NCBI RefSeq assembly: GCF_900102265.1
Contig: NZ_FNBH01000003.1
Coordinates: forward strand, 186,001-250,000
Source: Epilithonimonas hungarica
Lineage (GTDB): Bacteria > Bacteroidota > Bacteroidia > Flavobacteriales > Weeksellaceae
Reading direction: 5' to 3'
Length of the DNA: 64,000 bases
Shown here: positions 25,187-32,534 of the stretch, one piece after another
How the letters are laid out: each line of letters opens with the position of its first letter
How positions within the stretch are numbered: position 1 is the stretch's first letter
Position numbers and translations under genes: made by a program
Notes under the pieces: generated by a model
Told to the model about the DNA's origin: nothing
Databases searched by the model: none
Seen by the model: only the letters and a program-made list of their open reading frames with translations

Positions 25187-27394
25187 ATGTACCCCAAGGA
25201 ATATATCAATTGTGATCAGGAACCCATTCATATCTGTGGAGAAGTCCAGGAATACGGTTTTCTAATTGGCACTCAAAATTCTAAAATAGTTTCTTACAGC
25301 CAGAATGTTTTGGAGCTGTTTTCTTTAGGTTCTGATTCTGTCATTGGAACAGACATTCATGCATTTTTCAAAAATTATGATATCGATGTCAATTGGGAAA
25401 ATTATTCTTCCAATGAAAATCTTGCAATACAGCATATTGGATTTAAAAACGAAGAATATACCTTAAGTATCCATACCAATAATGAGATCACTTTTTTTGA
25501 GATAGAGAAAGTCCTTCCGAATCATAAGATCAATAAGGAATATGCGGCAGTTCAAAATATTCTGAGAATGTCCAATGACAATAATGTCTGGGCTGTTTTG
25601 CTAAAAGAAATTCAGGAGATCATAGATTTTGATCGTGTGATGATCTACCAGTTTCTGTATGACGGTAGTGGCGAAGTGATAGAAGAATTGGTAAAGCCTG
25701 ACCTTGATAGTTATCTACATCTGCACTATCCGGAATCTGATATTCCTGCGCAGGCAAGGGAACTATATCTTAAAAATCCAGTAAGGATTACTTCGCATGT
25801 TTCTGGGAAAACATTCCCGATCGTTGGTATCATTCCCAAGGAAAATATTGATCTGACATACAGCGTTACCAGGTCTTCTTCTCCCGTTCACAGAGAGTAT
25901 CTCAAAAATGCAGGCGTAGAAGCAAGTTTCAGTACTTCTATCATTGTGAATGGTAAATTATGGGGATTGGTAGCTTGTCAAAATGCAAAACCAAAACATT
26001 TGGACATACAAAGCAGATTGTTGGTGGAGACGCTTACCCGGACATCTGCCAATACATTTTCGGCGAACAGGTCTCTACAAACTTTGGAAGAATATCAGAG
26101 AATCAATCTCAATAATATCTCGCTTCGGCAAAATCTCCTCAGTGAAGAGAGTTTTAAAAAAGGTCTAGAGAATAATATTCAGGATATAAGAGAAACTTGC
26201 GATGCTGATGGAATGATTATTAAAATCAATAATGAGATAATAACGGCAGGAAGTGTACCGAATAATTCTGATATAGAAAAGATCATCAAATGGAGCATAG
26301 ATAACAATCAGGATTTTGAGGAAAATATATTTATTTCCGATACTTTCTGTAAAAAGATCGATACGGAATTAGAAAATCCGGAAACCAGTTGTGGGATCAT
26401 CATCAGTGTTTTGGGAAATAATACTTCCGATATGCTGATCTGGCTGAGAAAAGAGCAAGGCCAAAAAATCAAATGGGCAGGAAAACCAGAAAAAAGAACT
26501 GTTTCAGAAATAAAAGATGGTATAGAGATCATCAAATTTTCCCCAAGAAAATCCTTTGAGGTCTGGAAAGAATATGTGAAAGGGACTTCCCTACCTTGGA
26601 AGATCAAGGAGATAGAATCGGCAAAATGGATCACATCTGTCATTCTAAAAGCATCTCACACCAAATCATCACAGATTCAAGACCTTAATAGTAAGTTAAA
26701 GGAACTGAATCAAGAATTGGATACCTTTTCTTATACGATCTCGCATGACCTCAATACACCGCTAACTGTCATCAAACTAAATGCACAGATGCTTCAGAGA
26801 ACGTCTCAAGTTAATGATAATTCTAAGAAATTCATTGATGCGATCATTAATCAGGTTGATTCTATGAGTGATATGATCAAAAATGTACTTGAGCTAAGCA
26901 AGATCAAAAAATCTGAAATAGAACTCAAACGGGTTGAAGTGGATTCATTGATCAATAAATTAGCTGAGGAGTCAAAAATAAGTTTCAACTCCCCTCATAC
27001 AGAAATCATCATAGAGGACACTCCGGAAGTTTTGGGGAATCAAACAATGGTTTATCAGGTTTTTGTGAACATCATCGGCAATGCTGTGAAATATTCTTCA
27101 AAATCAGAAAAACCTCAAGTCAAGATCGTGGGAGAGGTCTATGAAGATGATGTAACTTATAGGATATCCGACAACGGGATAGGAATTAAAAAAGAAGATT
27201 CTAATAAAATGTTCAAGATCTTCAGTAGAATGAGTAATGCAAAAGATTTCCACGGAAATGGTGTAGGACTAAGCATTGTTCATCATCTGATGGATAAGAT
27301 GGGTGGAAAAATAAGCTATGAGAGCGAAAGTGGAAAAGGAACAACATTTATATTAAAATTTCAAAAACCCAATTATGATTTCAGTATTTCTTAA
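25187..27394 (+). CDS. bphP: Bacteriophytochrome histidine kinase
   Basis: This red/far-red photoreceptor kinase has 735 residues. The PAS domain begins with C9 in NCDQEPIHICGEVQEYG, the biliverdin attachment position. The GAF domain has S184-D-I-P187 and H235 (SPVHREYL), equivalent to Asp207 and His260 of the Deinococcus protein. PHY has the tongue motif P453-R-K-S-F457. A coiled linker leads to a HisKA domain with phospho-acceptor H520 (SYTISHDLNTPL) and an ATPase domain (VNIIGNAVKYSSKS, SDNGIGIKKED, GNGVGLSIVHHL). The residue equivalent to chromophore-contacting His290 is Gln265. No receiver domain is attached and no response regulator gene is adjacent. It overlaps the heme oxygenase gene by 20 bases. 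Confidence 0.95.
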   Translation: MYPKEYINCDQEPIHICGEVQEYGFLIGTQNSKIVSYSQNVLELFSLGSDSVIGTDIHAFFKNYDIDVNWENYSSNENLAIQHIGFKNEEYTLSIHTNNEITFFEIEKVLPNHKINKEYAAVQNILRMSNDNNVWAVLLKEIQEIIDFDRVMIYQFLYDGSGEVIEELVKPDLDSYLHLHYPESDIPAQARELYLKNPVRITSHVSGKTFPIVGIIPKENIDLTYSVTRSSSPVHREYLKNAGVEASFSTSIIVNGKLWGLVACQNAKPKHLDIQSRLLVETLTRTSANTFSANRSLQTLEEYQRINLNNISLRQNLLSEESFKKGLENNIQDIRETCDADGMIIKINNEIITAGSVPNNSDIEKIIKWSIDNNQDFEENIFISDTFCKKIDTELENPETSCGIIISVLGNNTSDMLIWLRKEQGQKIKWAGKPEKRTVSEIKDGIEIIKFSPRKSFEVWKEYVKGTSLPWKIKEIESAKWITSVILKASHTKSSQIQDLNSKLKELNQELDTFSYTISHDLNTPLTVIKLNAQMLQRTSQVNDNSKKFIDAIINQVDSMSDMIKNVLELSKIKKSEIELKRVEVDSLINKLAEESKISFNSPHTEIIIEDTPEVLGNQTMVYQVFVNIIGNAVKYSSKSEKPQVKIVGEVYEDDVTYRISDNGIGIKKEDSNKMFKIFSRMSNAKDFHGNGVGLSIVHHLMDKMGGKISYESESGKGTTFILKFQKPNYDFSIS

Positions 27395-27911
27395 GGAACA
27401 GACAAAACAACAACACGACGATACAGAAGCGAAATTACAATCTCAAAAGATCTTCGATAAGTCATATACTTTAGATGATTATAAGAAATTACTGATTCAT
27501 AATTATAAGCTGATCAGCAGATATGAACCTCAGATCCAGGAACAATTGAAAGGTTATCCTGAATTGAAATTGGACCTAAGAAGCAAGGTGGATGCTCTTA
27601 AAGTTGATTTAAATAATTTGAACATTGAGACACAGTCAGAAGCTCCTACTCAAAATCTTGAAAACGAAGCAGAGGCTTTTGGTGCTTTATACGTTATGGA
27701 AGGTTCAACTTTGGGTGGAAATGTCATCGCAAAGCAACTGAAAAGAAACCCGGAATTCGAAAATATAGAGTTCAATTATTTTGGAGTTTATGGAGAAAAT
27801 ACGGGACCGTTCTGGCAGGAATTCAAATCTATTATTGATGAGAAAATTACCGAAGAACAATATGACGATTGTGTGACCGGAGCTAAAAAGGCTTATCAGC
27901 TATTAGTATAA
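27375..27911 (+). CDS. Biliverdin-producing heme oxygenase
   Basis: This enzyme opens heme to biliverdin, the chromophore of the adjacent phytochrome. It has 178 residues with proximal His14 in LKEQTKQQHDDTEAKL, the distal helix GALYVMEGSTLGGNVIAKQL, and YGENTGPFWQEF. It has the compact bacterial BphO/HemO type. It overlaps the end of bphP by 20 bases, so the two are translationally coupled, giving sensor and chromophore together. A long terminator follows. Confidence 0.93.
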   Translation: MISVFLKEQTKQQHDDTEAKLQSQKIFDKSYTLDDYKKLLIHNYKLISRYEPQIQEQLKGYPELKLDLRSKVDALKVDLNNLNIETQSEAPTQNLENEAEAFGALYVMEGSTLGGNVIAKQLKRNPEFENIEFNYFGVYGENTGPFWQEFKSIIDEKITEEQYDDCVTGAKKAYQLLV

Positions 27912-27928
27912 TAGATACCAATATTTTT

Positions 27929-27972
27929 AACAAGAAAAAGGAGCGAAATTAATTTCGCTCCTTTTTCTTGTT
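27929..27972. terminator. Bidirectional terminator, 44-base perfect palindrome
   Basis: Two 22-base arms form a perfect stem (core AAGGAGCGAAATT/AATTTCGCTCCTT) between the convergent heme oxygenase and isomerase genes, with T-tracts readable in both directions. Confidence 0.85.
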
Positions 27973-27986
27973 ATTATGTGTATAGG

Positions 27987-29084
27987 TTAACCTCCGATTT
28001 TAACTAGTTCCACATCGAAAACCAACCATGCATTTGGTGGGATGACACCTCCTGCTCCTCTTTCTCCATAACCCAGAGTTGGCGGGATCAACAATGTTGC
28101 AGTTTCACCCTCTTTAAGAAGCATGATTCCTTCGTCCCAACCTTTGATAACTTGTCCAACACCAATTGGAATATCGATAGGCTGCCCTCTTTTGAAAGAA
28201 TTGTCAAACTCTTCTCCATTTACCAATTTCCCGGCATAATGCACAGCAACAGTTTGTCCTGCCGTTGGAGCAGCTCCAGTCGTTGTTTTTGTGATTTTAT
28301 AGAATAATCCGGAAGGAGTAGATTGCATTCCTGCCTTTAGGTTATCAACCAATTTTTGTTGATTGGCTTTGAACTCCTCTTCTTTTCTCTTCTTCTCTTC
28401 TTCGGCTTTAGTTAAATATGCCTTATTTTTTTCTTCGATTTTTTCTTTTCCTTCAGCGAAAACTTTTGATGCATCATAATGCTTGTATTTGTCTCCTTTA
28501 CCAAAAACGGCAACTTTGGTAAGAACGATATCCGTTTTAGGCTTGTCTTGAGCACCTTTTTCTACATTCGCAATAGAATCGATAACGGCTTCACCACGTA
28601 CAACTTTACCAAAAATAGTATGTCTTCCGTCCAACCAAGGCGTTGCAACTTCTGTAATAAAGAATTGTGAACCGTTGGTATTAGGTCCGGAATTAGCCAT
28701 AGATAAAATTCCCTTTCCTGTGTGTTGAAGATCGTTTTTCTCATCAGCGAATTTATAGCCCGGATCTCCCATTCCTGTTCCTTGAGGATCACCACCTTGA
28801 ATCATGAAATCTTTGATCACTCTGTGGAAAATTGTACCATCATAGAAAGGTTCTCCTTTTTTCTTGGATTTGTTTTCGATCTTACCTTCAGCAAGGCCTA
28901 CAAAATTAGCAACGGTAACCGGCGATTTCTCATCTTCGAATTTCACCAGAATATCCCCTTTGCTCGTTACCAAATTCCCATAAAGTCCGTCTGGCAGACT
29001 TTTATAAACTTCTTTGTCTATTTCCAATGTTTTACAATTTATTAATGTTAATAATGTTATAGAAAGTGCTATAATTTTCTTCAT
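27987..29084 (-). CDS. Dual peptidyl-prolyl isomerase: cyclophilin-FKBP fusion lipoprotein
   Basis: This 365-residue protein starts with a lipoprotein signal ending LINC (Cys17). Residues about 35-195 are a cyclophilin domain (FHRVIKDFMIQGGDPQGTG, SMANSGPNTNGSQFFIT, WLDGRHTIFGKVV). A charged, probably coiled-coil linker follows at about 205-255 (TKAEEEKKRKEEEFKANQQK). Residues about 260-365 are an FKBP domain (VAVHYAGKLVNGEEFDNSF, VIKGWDEGIMLLKEGE, PPTLGYGERGAGGVIPPNAW). Such cyclophilin-FKBP fusions are known in some Bacteroidetes. It probably folds exported proteins in the periplasm. It lies 21 bases downstream of a GldI-like isomerase gene. Confidence 0.93.
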   Translation of the reverse strand: MKKIIALSITLLTLINCKTLEIDKEVYKSLPDGLYGNLVTSKGDILVKFEDEKSPVTVANFVGLAEGKIENKSKKKGEPFYDGTIFHRVIKDFMIQGGDPQGTGMGDPGYKFADEKNDLQHTGKGILSMANSGPNTNGSQFFITEVATPWLDGRHTIFGKVVRGEAVIDSIANVEKGAQDKPKTDIVLTKVAVFGKGDKYKHYDASKVFAEGKEKIEEKNKAYLTKAEEEKKRKEEEFKANQQKLVDNLKAGMQSTPSGLFYKITKTTTGAAPTAGQTVAVHYAGKLVNGEEFDNSFKRGQPIDIPIGVGQVIKGWDEGIMLLKEGETATLLIPPTLGYGERGAGGVIPPNAWLVFDVELVKIGG

Positions 29085-29105
29085 TGCTTATAATATCGTT
29101 GTTTT

Positions 29106-29618
29106 TTATAATACTTTTACTTTAATGATCAAAGGTGTATCATTGGTTATTTTTTTGTTATCACCATATGTCCCGTAAGCTAAAACAGATGGGATCAATA
29201 GTTCCGCTTCTTGCCCTTTTTCCAGATATCTTATGACATCTTCTACGGCGTCCATTTCGTTGAAGCGTCCAAAGGTGACATTTGTATTTCCTATAGGTGT
29301 TTCGTAAACTTTGGTTCTGTCAAAATCATAGATATAATATTCATAGGAGACTTTTTCCCCATCATTCTTGCGATGTTTGTTTTCGAGATTTGGGATGTTG
29401 ACCCAATAATTCATTCCCATTGGATAATATTTCACACTTTGAGAATTGATCCAATCTTGTATCTGCAATCGTTCTAGATCATTAAGTTCTTTGGTTCTGT
29501 TTTTGGAGATCTCCAAATCGCTTTCCGTCATAGTTCGTTCTTCGGATTGATGGATATTTGGCTGCTTTGCGCAAGCTGTCAACAATATCAGAGATGCTAT
29601 ATAAATTACTTTTTTCAT
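29106..29618 (-). CDS. gldI: GldI-like FKBP-type peptidyl-prolyl isomerase lipoprotein
   Basis: This 170-residue protein starts at the ATG at 29618 (MKKVIYIASLILLTACAKQ). The lipobox LLTAC places acylation at Cys16. The C-terminal half is an FKBP-like domain (VSYEYYIYDF, EDVIRYLEKGQEAELLIPSVLAYGTYGDNKKI). Its size, lipidation and N-terminal helical segment match GldI, a lipoprotein isomerase needed for gliding in Flavobacterium johnsoniae. Non-gliding relatives keep homologues, so a general folding role is equally likely. The assignment to GldI rather than another FKBP lipoprotein is moderate. Confidence 0.7.
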   Translation of the reverse strand: MKKVIYIASLILLTACAKQPNIHQSEERTMTESDLEISKNRTKELNDLERLQIQDWINSQSVKYYPMGMNYWVNIPNLENKHRKNDGEKVSYEYYIYDFDRTKVYETPIGNTNVTFGRFNEMDAVEDVIRYLEKGQEAELLIPSVLAYGTYGDNKKITNDTPLIIKVKVL

Positions 29619-29708
29619 TGATCGGATCAAGTGTTCTCTAGCAATAAAACAAAAAACTCCAGAGGACAGGTGCAAAAATAAGAATTTTAATAGACTTAAT
29701 TATCATTA

Positions 29709-29736
29709 AAACAAAAACCGGAAAATAATTTCCGGT
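29709..29736 (-). terminator. Intrinsic terminator of ilvE
   Basis: Stem ACCGGAAA (29717-29724) pairs with TTTCCGGT (29729-29736). Read on the minus strand it is followed by TTTTTGTTTT. Confidence 0.75.
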
Positions 29737-29766
29737 CTTTGTTCTTCAATTTACTTTTATTTAACT

Positions 29767-30837
29767 CTAAAGACTATAGACATTTTCTTCAACCAAAACT
29801 CTCCATCCAAAAGGGTCTTCTGCATTATTGGTCTGGATGTCTACCAGATCTTTTTTCAGCATGGCGGCAAAACTTTCTTCGTCAGAAAGTTCCGGTAATA
29901 AAAGATGCTCGCCTTGGTAGCCCAATGCTTGAAAAATGCTTGTAACAACCGCTGTCCCAACACCCCAAACTTCTTTCAGGGTTCCGTTCCTTTGAGCTTC
30001 GATAACATCAGAAACTTTCACATCACCTATGACCAATTCGATACCTCTTTTCTTGGCAAGTTGGATAAAACTATCTCTTGTAACACCATCCAAGATCTTA
30101 TCAGAAGTCTTTGGGGTATAAATGGTATCATTGATCCTTACAAAAACGTTCATCGTACCACTTTCCTCAAAATACTCATGTGAACAATCATCCGTCCAGA
30201 TAATTTGCTCGTAGCCTTCTTCTATGGCCAATTGTGTCGGGTAGAAAGATGCAGCATAGTTTCCTGCAGCTTTAGCAGCACCCACGCCTCCACTTGCCGC
30301 TCTGGAATAATGGTCGGCAATCTTTACAGAAACGGGTGCGGTGTAATAACTTTTAGCGGGTGTTGCAACGATGGCGAACATATATTTTTCTGAGATCCTA
30401 GCTTTAAGCGCTTCTTCTGTCGCAAATAAAAGCGGCCTTAGATATAAAGACATTCCTTCTCCGTGTGGGATCCAGTCTCTATCTATATCTACCAAAGCTT
30501 TCAGGCCTTCCAGGAATATGTCTTCGGAAATCTCAGGAATTGCCAATCTTTTTGCGGATTTGTTAATGCGTTGAAAGTTCTTTTCTGGACGAAAAAGGAA
30601 TACATGACCATCTTTATCTTTATAAGCTTTCATTCCCTCGAAACATGCTTGCCCGTAATTAACCCCCATCATTGCAGGGGTAAAACCGATCGGACCGTAA
30701 GGTACTAATTGAACGTCCCCCCATTTTCCATTCTCATATTCACAAATTATCATATGGTCGATAAAAGTGTTTCCAAATGAAAAATTATCAGGATCGAATG
30801 TTGAGATTCTTGGGTTGGTAGATTTTTGAATTATCAT
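29767..30837 (-). CDS. ilvE: Branched-chain amino acid aminotransferase
   Basis: This PLP fold-type IV transaminase interconverts valine, leucine and isoleucine with their 2-oxoacids. Its 356 residues and features such as VNYGQACFEGMKAYKDKDGH, RPEKNFQRINKSAKRL, the PLP lysine region GVGAAKAAGNYAASFYPTQL, and CSHEYFEESGTMNVFVRIND match class II enzymes. With the fused E1 at 17204-19636 it could feed branched-chain fatty acid precursors, which are abundant in this bacterial group. That link is inferred. Confidence 0.95.
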   Translation of the reverse strand: MIIQKSTNPRISTFDPDNFSFGNTFIDHMIICEYENGKWGDVQLVPYGPIGFTPAMMGVNYGQACFEGMKAYKDKDGHVFLFRPEKNFQRINKSAKRLAIPEISEDIFLEGLKALVDIDRDWIPHGEGMSLYLRPLLFATEEALKARISEKYMFAIVATPAKSYYTAPVSVKIADHYSRAASGGVGAAKAAGNYAASFYPTQLAIEEGYEQIIWTDDCSHEYFEESGTMNVFVRINDTIYTPKTSDKILDGVTRDSFIQLAKKRGIELVIGDVKVSDVIEAQRNGTLKEVWGVGTAVVTSIFQALGYQGEHLLLPELSDEESFAAMLKKDLVDIQTNNAEDPFGWRVLVEENVYSL

Positions 30838-30862
30838 TTTTTAATTTTTTGTTGAGGTATTA

Positions 30863-30870
30863 CAAATATA
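30863..30870 (-). promoter_or_regulatory. -7 element of ilvE
   Basis: The complement reads TATATTTG, a perfect TAnnTTTG, giving a leader of about 20 bases. Confidence 0.5.
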
Positions 30871-30900
30871 TAATAATTTTTTAATAATAAAAATTTAGTT

Positions 30901-30908
30901 TAATTTTG
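30901..30908 (+). promoter_or_regulatory. -7 element of mnmD
   Basis: TAATTTTG is a perfect TAnnTTTG. Transcription from about 30913 leaves only about 8 bases before the TTG start at 30921, which excludes any upstream start codon. Confidence 0.5.
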
Positions 30909-30920
30909 TAAAAAAATACT

Positions 30921-31595
30921 TTGAAAAGAGAATTGATCAGCACTAGTGATGGAAGTAATACATTATTAATCAATGATTTAAATGAAACCTATCATTCTAA
31001 ACATGGTGCTTTACAAGAGGCAATACATGTATTTGTCAAAAATGGACTTAATTTAATAAATTATTGTGAAATTAATATTTTAGAGTTAGGTTTTGGAACA
31101 GGTCTTAACGTTTTGGTAACATTTGATGAATATTTGCGAAATGACAAAAATCATGTGATCAATTATTTTGGCGTAGAAAAATATCCGATTTTTTTTGAAG
31201 AAGCATCAGAATTGTCTTATTCTGAATTATTTCCGAACCAAATCCTTAAAGATCTGTCTTTAAAAATCCACAAAACGGAATGGGAAAAATTAGTTGAACT
31301 AGATGTTAATTTTAATCTCAAAAAAATAAAAGACGACTTCTTCAATATAAAAAATATGGATCTACCTCCTATCGATTTGGTTTATTTTGATTGTTTTGGA
31401 GCAAGAGTTCAGCCTGACCTTTGGGAAAAGGAAATATTTGAGATCGTTGCATCCAAAATGAAGACAGGAGGATTATTGACAACTTATTCTTCCAAAGGAA
31501 CTATGAGACGAGCCTTAATAGAATTAGGTTTCGAAGTCGAGAAAAGACAAGGCCCACCTGGAAAAAGAGAAATGCTGATTGCTTGGAAAAAATAA
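30921..31595 (+). CDS. mnmD: tRNA U34 5-methylaminomethyl-2-thiouridine methyltransferase (MnmD)
   Basis: This SAM-dependent methyltransferase makes the last step of mnm5s2U at the tRNA wobble position. It corresponds to the N-terminal half of E. coli MnmC, without the FAD oxidoreductase half. It has 224 residues with the SAM loop ILELGFGTGLNVLVTF, YFGVEKYPIFFEEA, and the active-site stretch YFDCFGARVQPDLWEKEIFE. The C-terminal GFEVEKRQGPPGKREMLIAW is typical. The only usable start is TTG at 30921, since an in-frame stop lies 12 bases upstream. Confidence 0.9.
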   Translation: MKRELISTSDGSNTLLINDLNETYHSKHGALQEAIHVFVKNGLNLINYCEINILELGFGTGLNVLVTFDEYLRNDKNHVINYFGVEKYPIFFEEASELSYSELFPNQILKDLSLKIHKTEWEKLVELDVNFNLKKIKDDFFNIKNMDLPPIDLVYFDCFGARVQPDLWEKEIFEIVASKMKTGGLLTTYSSKGTMRRALIELGFEVEKRQGPPGKREMLIAWKK

Positions 31596-31597
31596 TA

Positions 31598-31627
31598 AAA
31601 AGCAGAACTCAATCGAGTTCTGCTTTT
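31598..31627. terminator. Bidirectional intrinsic terminator
   Basis: AAAAGCAGAACTC (31598-31610) pairs perfectly with GAGTTCTGCTTTT (31615-31627) around a 4-base loop, between convergent mnmD and the T9SS cargo gene. Confidence 0.85.
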
Positions 31628-31644
31628 ATTGATCAATTAATATT

Positions 31645-32451
31645 TTATTTTTTAATAATTTTAAATGTTCTAATTGAATCATCAAGATTATAAACCCTAA
31701 TTATATAAATTCCAGCAGAAAGATCTGACAAATTAATTTTAGAATTATTAGAATTGGTCATTAATACTCTTCCATCCACACTTATTACTTCCAGCTTTTT
31801 ATAGTCCTTAGAATGATTGATGTAATCTTTAGTTGGATTTGGATAAACCTGAAACTTCTTATTTTGGATATCATCAACAGACAAAGAATTGCTTTCTAAA
31901 ATCACATTGTCCAATTGACCTGTGTCTGGACCGGATTCGAATTCTCCTCTTATTTTAAGACTTGCAATGTTGGATAACACTTCTTGAATGTCATTATTGG
32001 TAGCAAGATCTCCTTCAAACGTGTTGATTTTCCAAGCAACAGAATTATCTAATTTCACAACATACTGCGTCCAAGTTGCAAGAGGATTTGGAGATAAATC
32101 TATAACTAAGGTTTTATTATTTCCTTCGATAATTACATCATAGTAGTCGAATGGACTTGAAAAATTATTCTGAGTCAGCTGAAATTTCAAATTCCTCCCA
32201 AAAGACGCCAGTTGATTCCCTTTGAATTTACTTGGAGCTTCCCAATACCAAACGCCGCCAGCAACTGTGTCATCTGCAGAAATATAACCACCAGGATTTC
32301 CATTTGTAGAATGCCAATCCGGAGCACTACTTGTGGCATCTCCAACAACTAGCCAGCCTTCGTCATCTGTATCAAAAGTACTGGTGATATCCTGCGAAAA
32401 AATTAGTGTAAAACCAATAAGACCTAAAAAAGAAAATAATTTTGTTTTCAT
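31645..32451 (-). CDS. Secreted protein with T9SS type A sorting domain
   Basis: This 268-residue protein starts at the ATG at 32451 (MKTKLFSFLGLIGFTLIFSQ), giving a clean signal peptide. Residues about 20-185 form a beta-rich domain resembling laminin-B or carbohydrate-binding modules (STFDTDDEGWLVVGDATSSA, GGVWYWEAPSKFKGNQLASF, FDYYDVIIEGNNKTLVIDLS). The C-terminal 70 residues are a Por-type sorting tail (KFQVYPNPTKDYINHS, LEVISVDGRVLM, LSAGIYIIRVYN, FKIIKK), so the protein should cross the outer membrane through T9SS. It lies just downstream of a two-component operon and has an operator-like site matching that operon's promoter. Confidence 0.88.
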   Translation of the reverse strand: MKTKLFSFLGLIGFTLIFSQDITSTFDTDDEGWLVVGDATSSAPDWHSTNGNPGGYISADDTVAGGVWYWEAPSKFKGNQLASFGRNLKFQLTQNNFSSPFDYYDVIIEGNNKTLVIDLSPNPLATWTQYVVKLDNSVAWKINTFEGDLATNNDIQEVLSNIASLKIRGEFESGPDTGQLDNVILESNSLSVDDIQNKKFQVYPNPTKDYINHSKDYKKLEVISVDGRVLMTNSNNSKINLSDLSAGIYIIRVYNLDDSIRTFKIIKK

Positions 32452-32487
32452 TTTACCAATGTTTGAATTATTAATAGATGTAAAATT

Positions 32488-32528
32488 CAAACAAATTGAA
32501 AATCAAAACAATACGACATTGTGCGTAT
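32488..32528 (-). promoter_or_regulatory. Putative promoter and operator of the T9SS cargo gene
   Basis: The complement of 32488-32495 reads TTTGTTTG, one base off TAnnTTTG. After 15 bases comes ATACG-N8-CGTAT (32511-32528). The same 18-base arrangement lies 16 bases from the -7 element of the response-regulator operon (34948-34965). The site overlaps the intergenic side of the histidine kinase gene end (32535). Confidence 0.5.
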
Positions 32529-32534
32529 AGGAAA

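Noticed and set aside
27929-27972. 44-base perfect palindrome considered as a mobile-element end or operator
   Set aside because: It lies between two convergent genes with T-tracts on both strands, which is explained fully by a bidirectional terminator.
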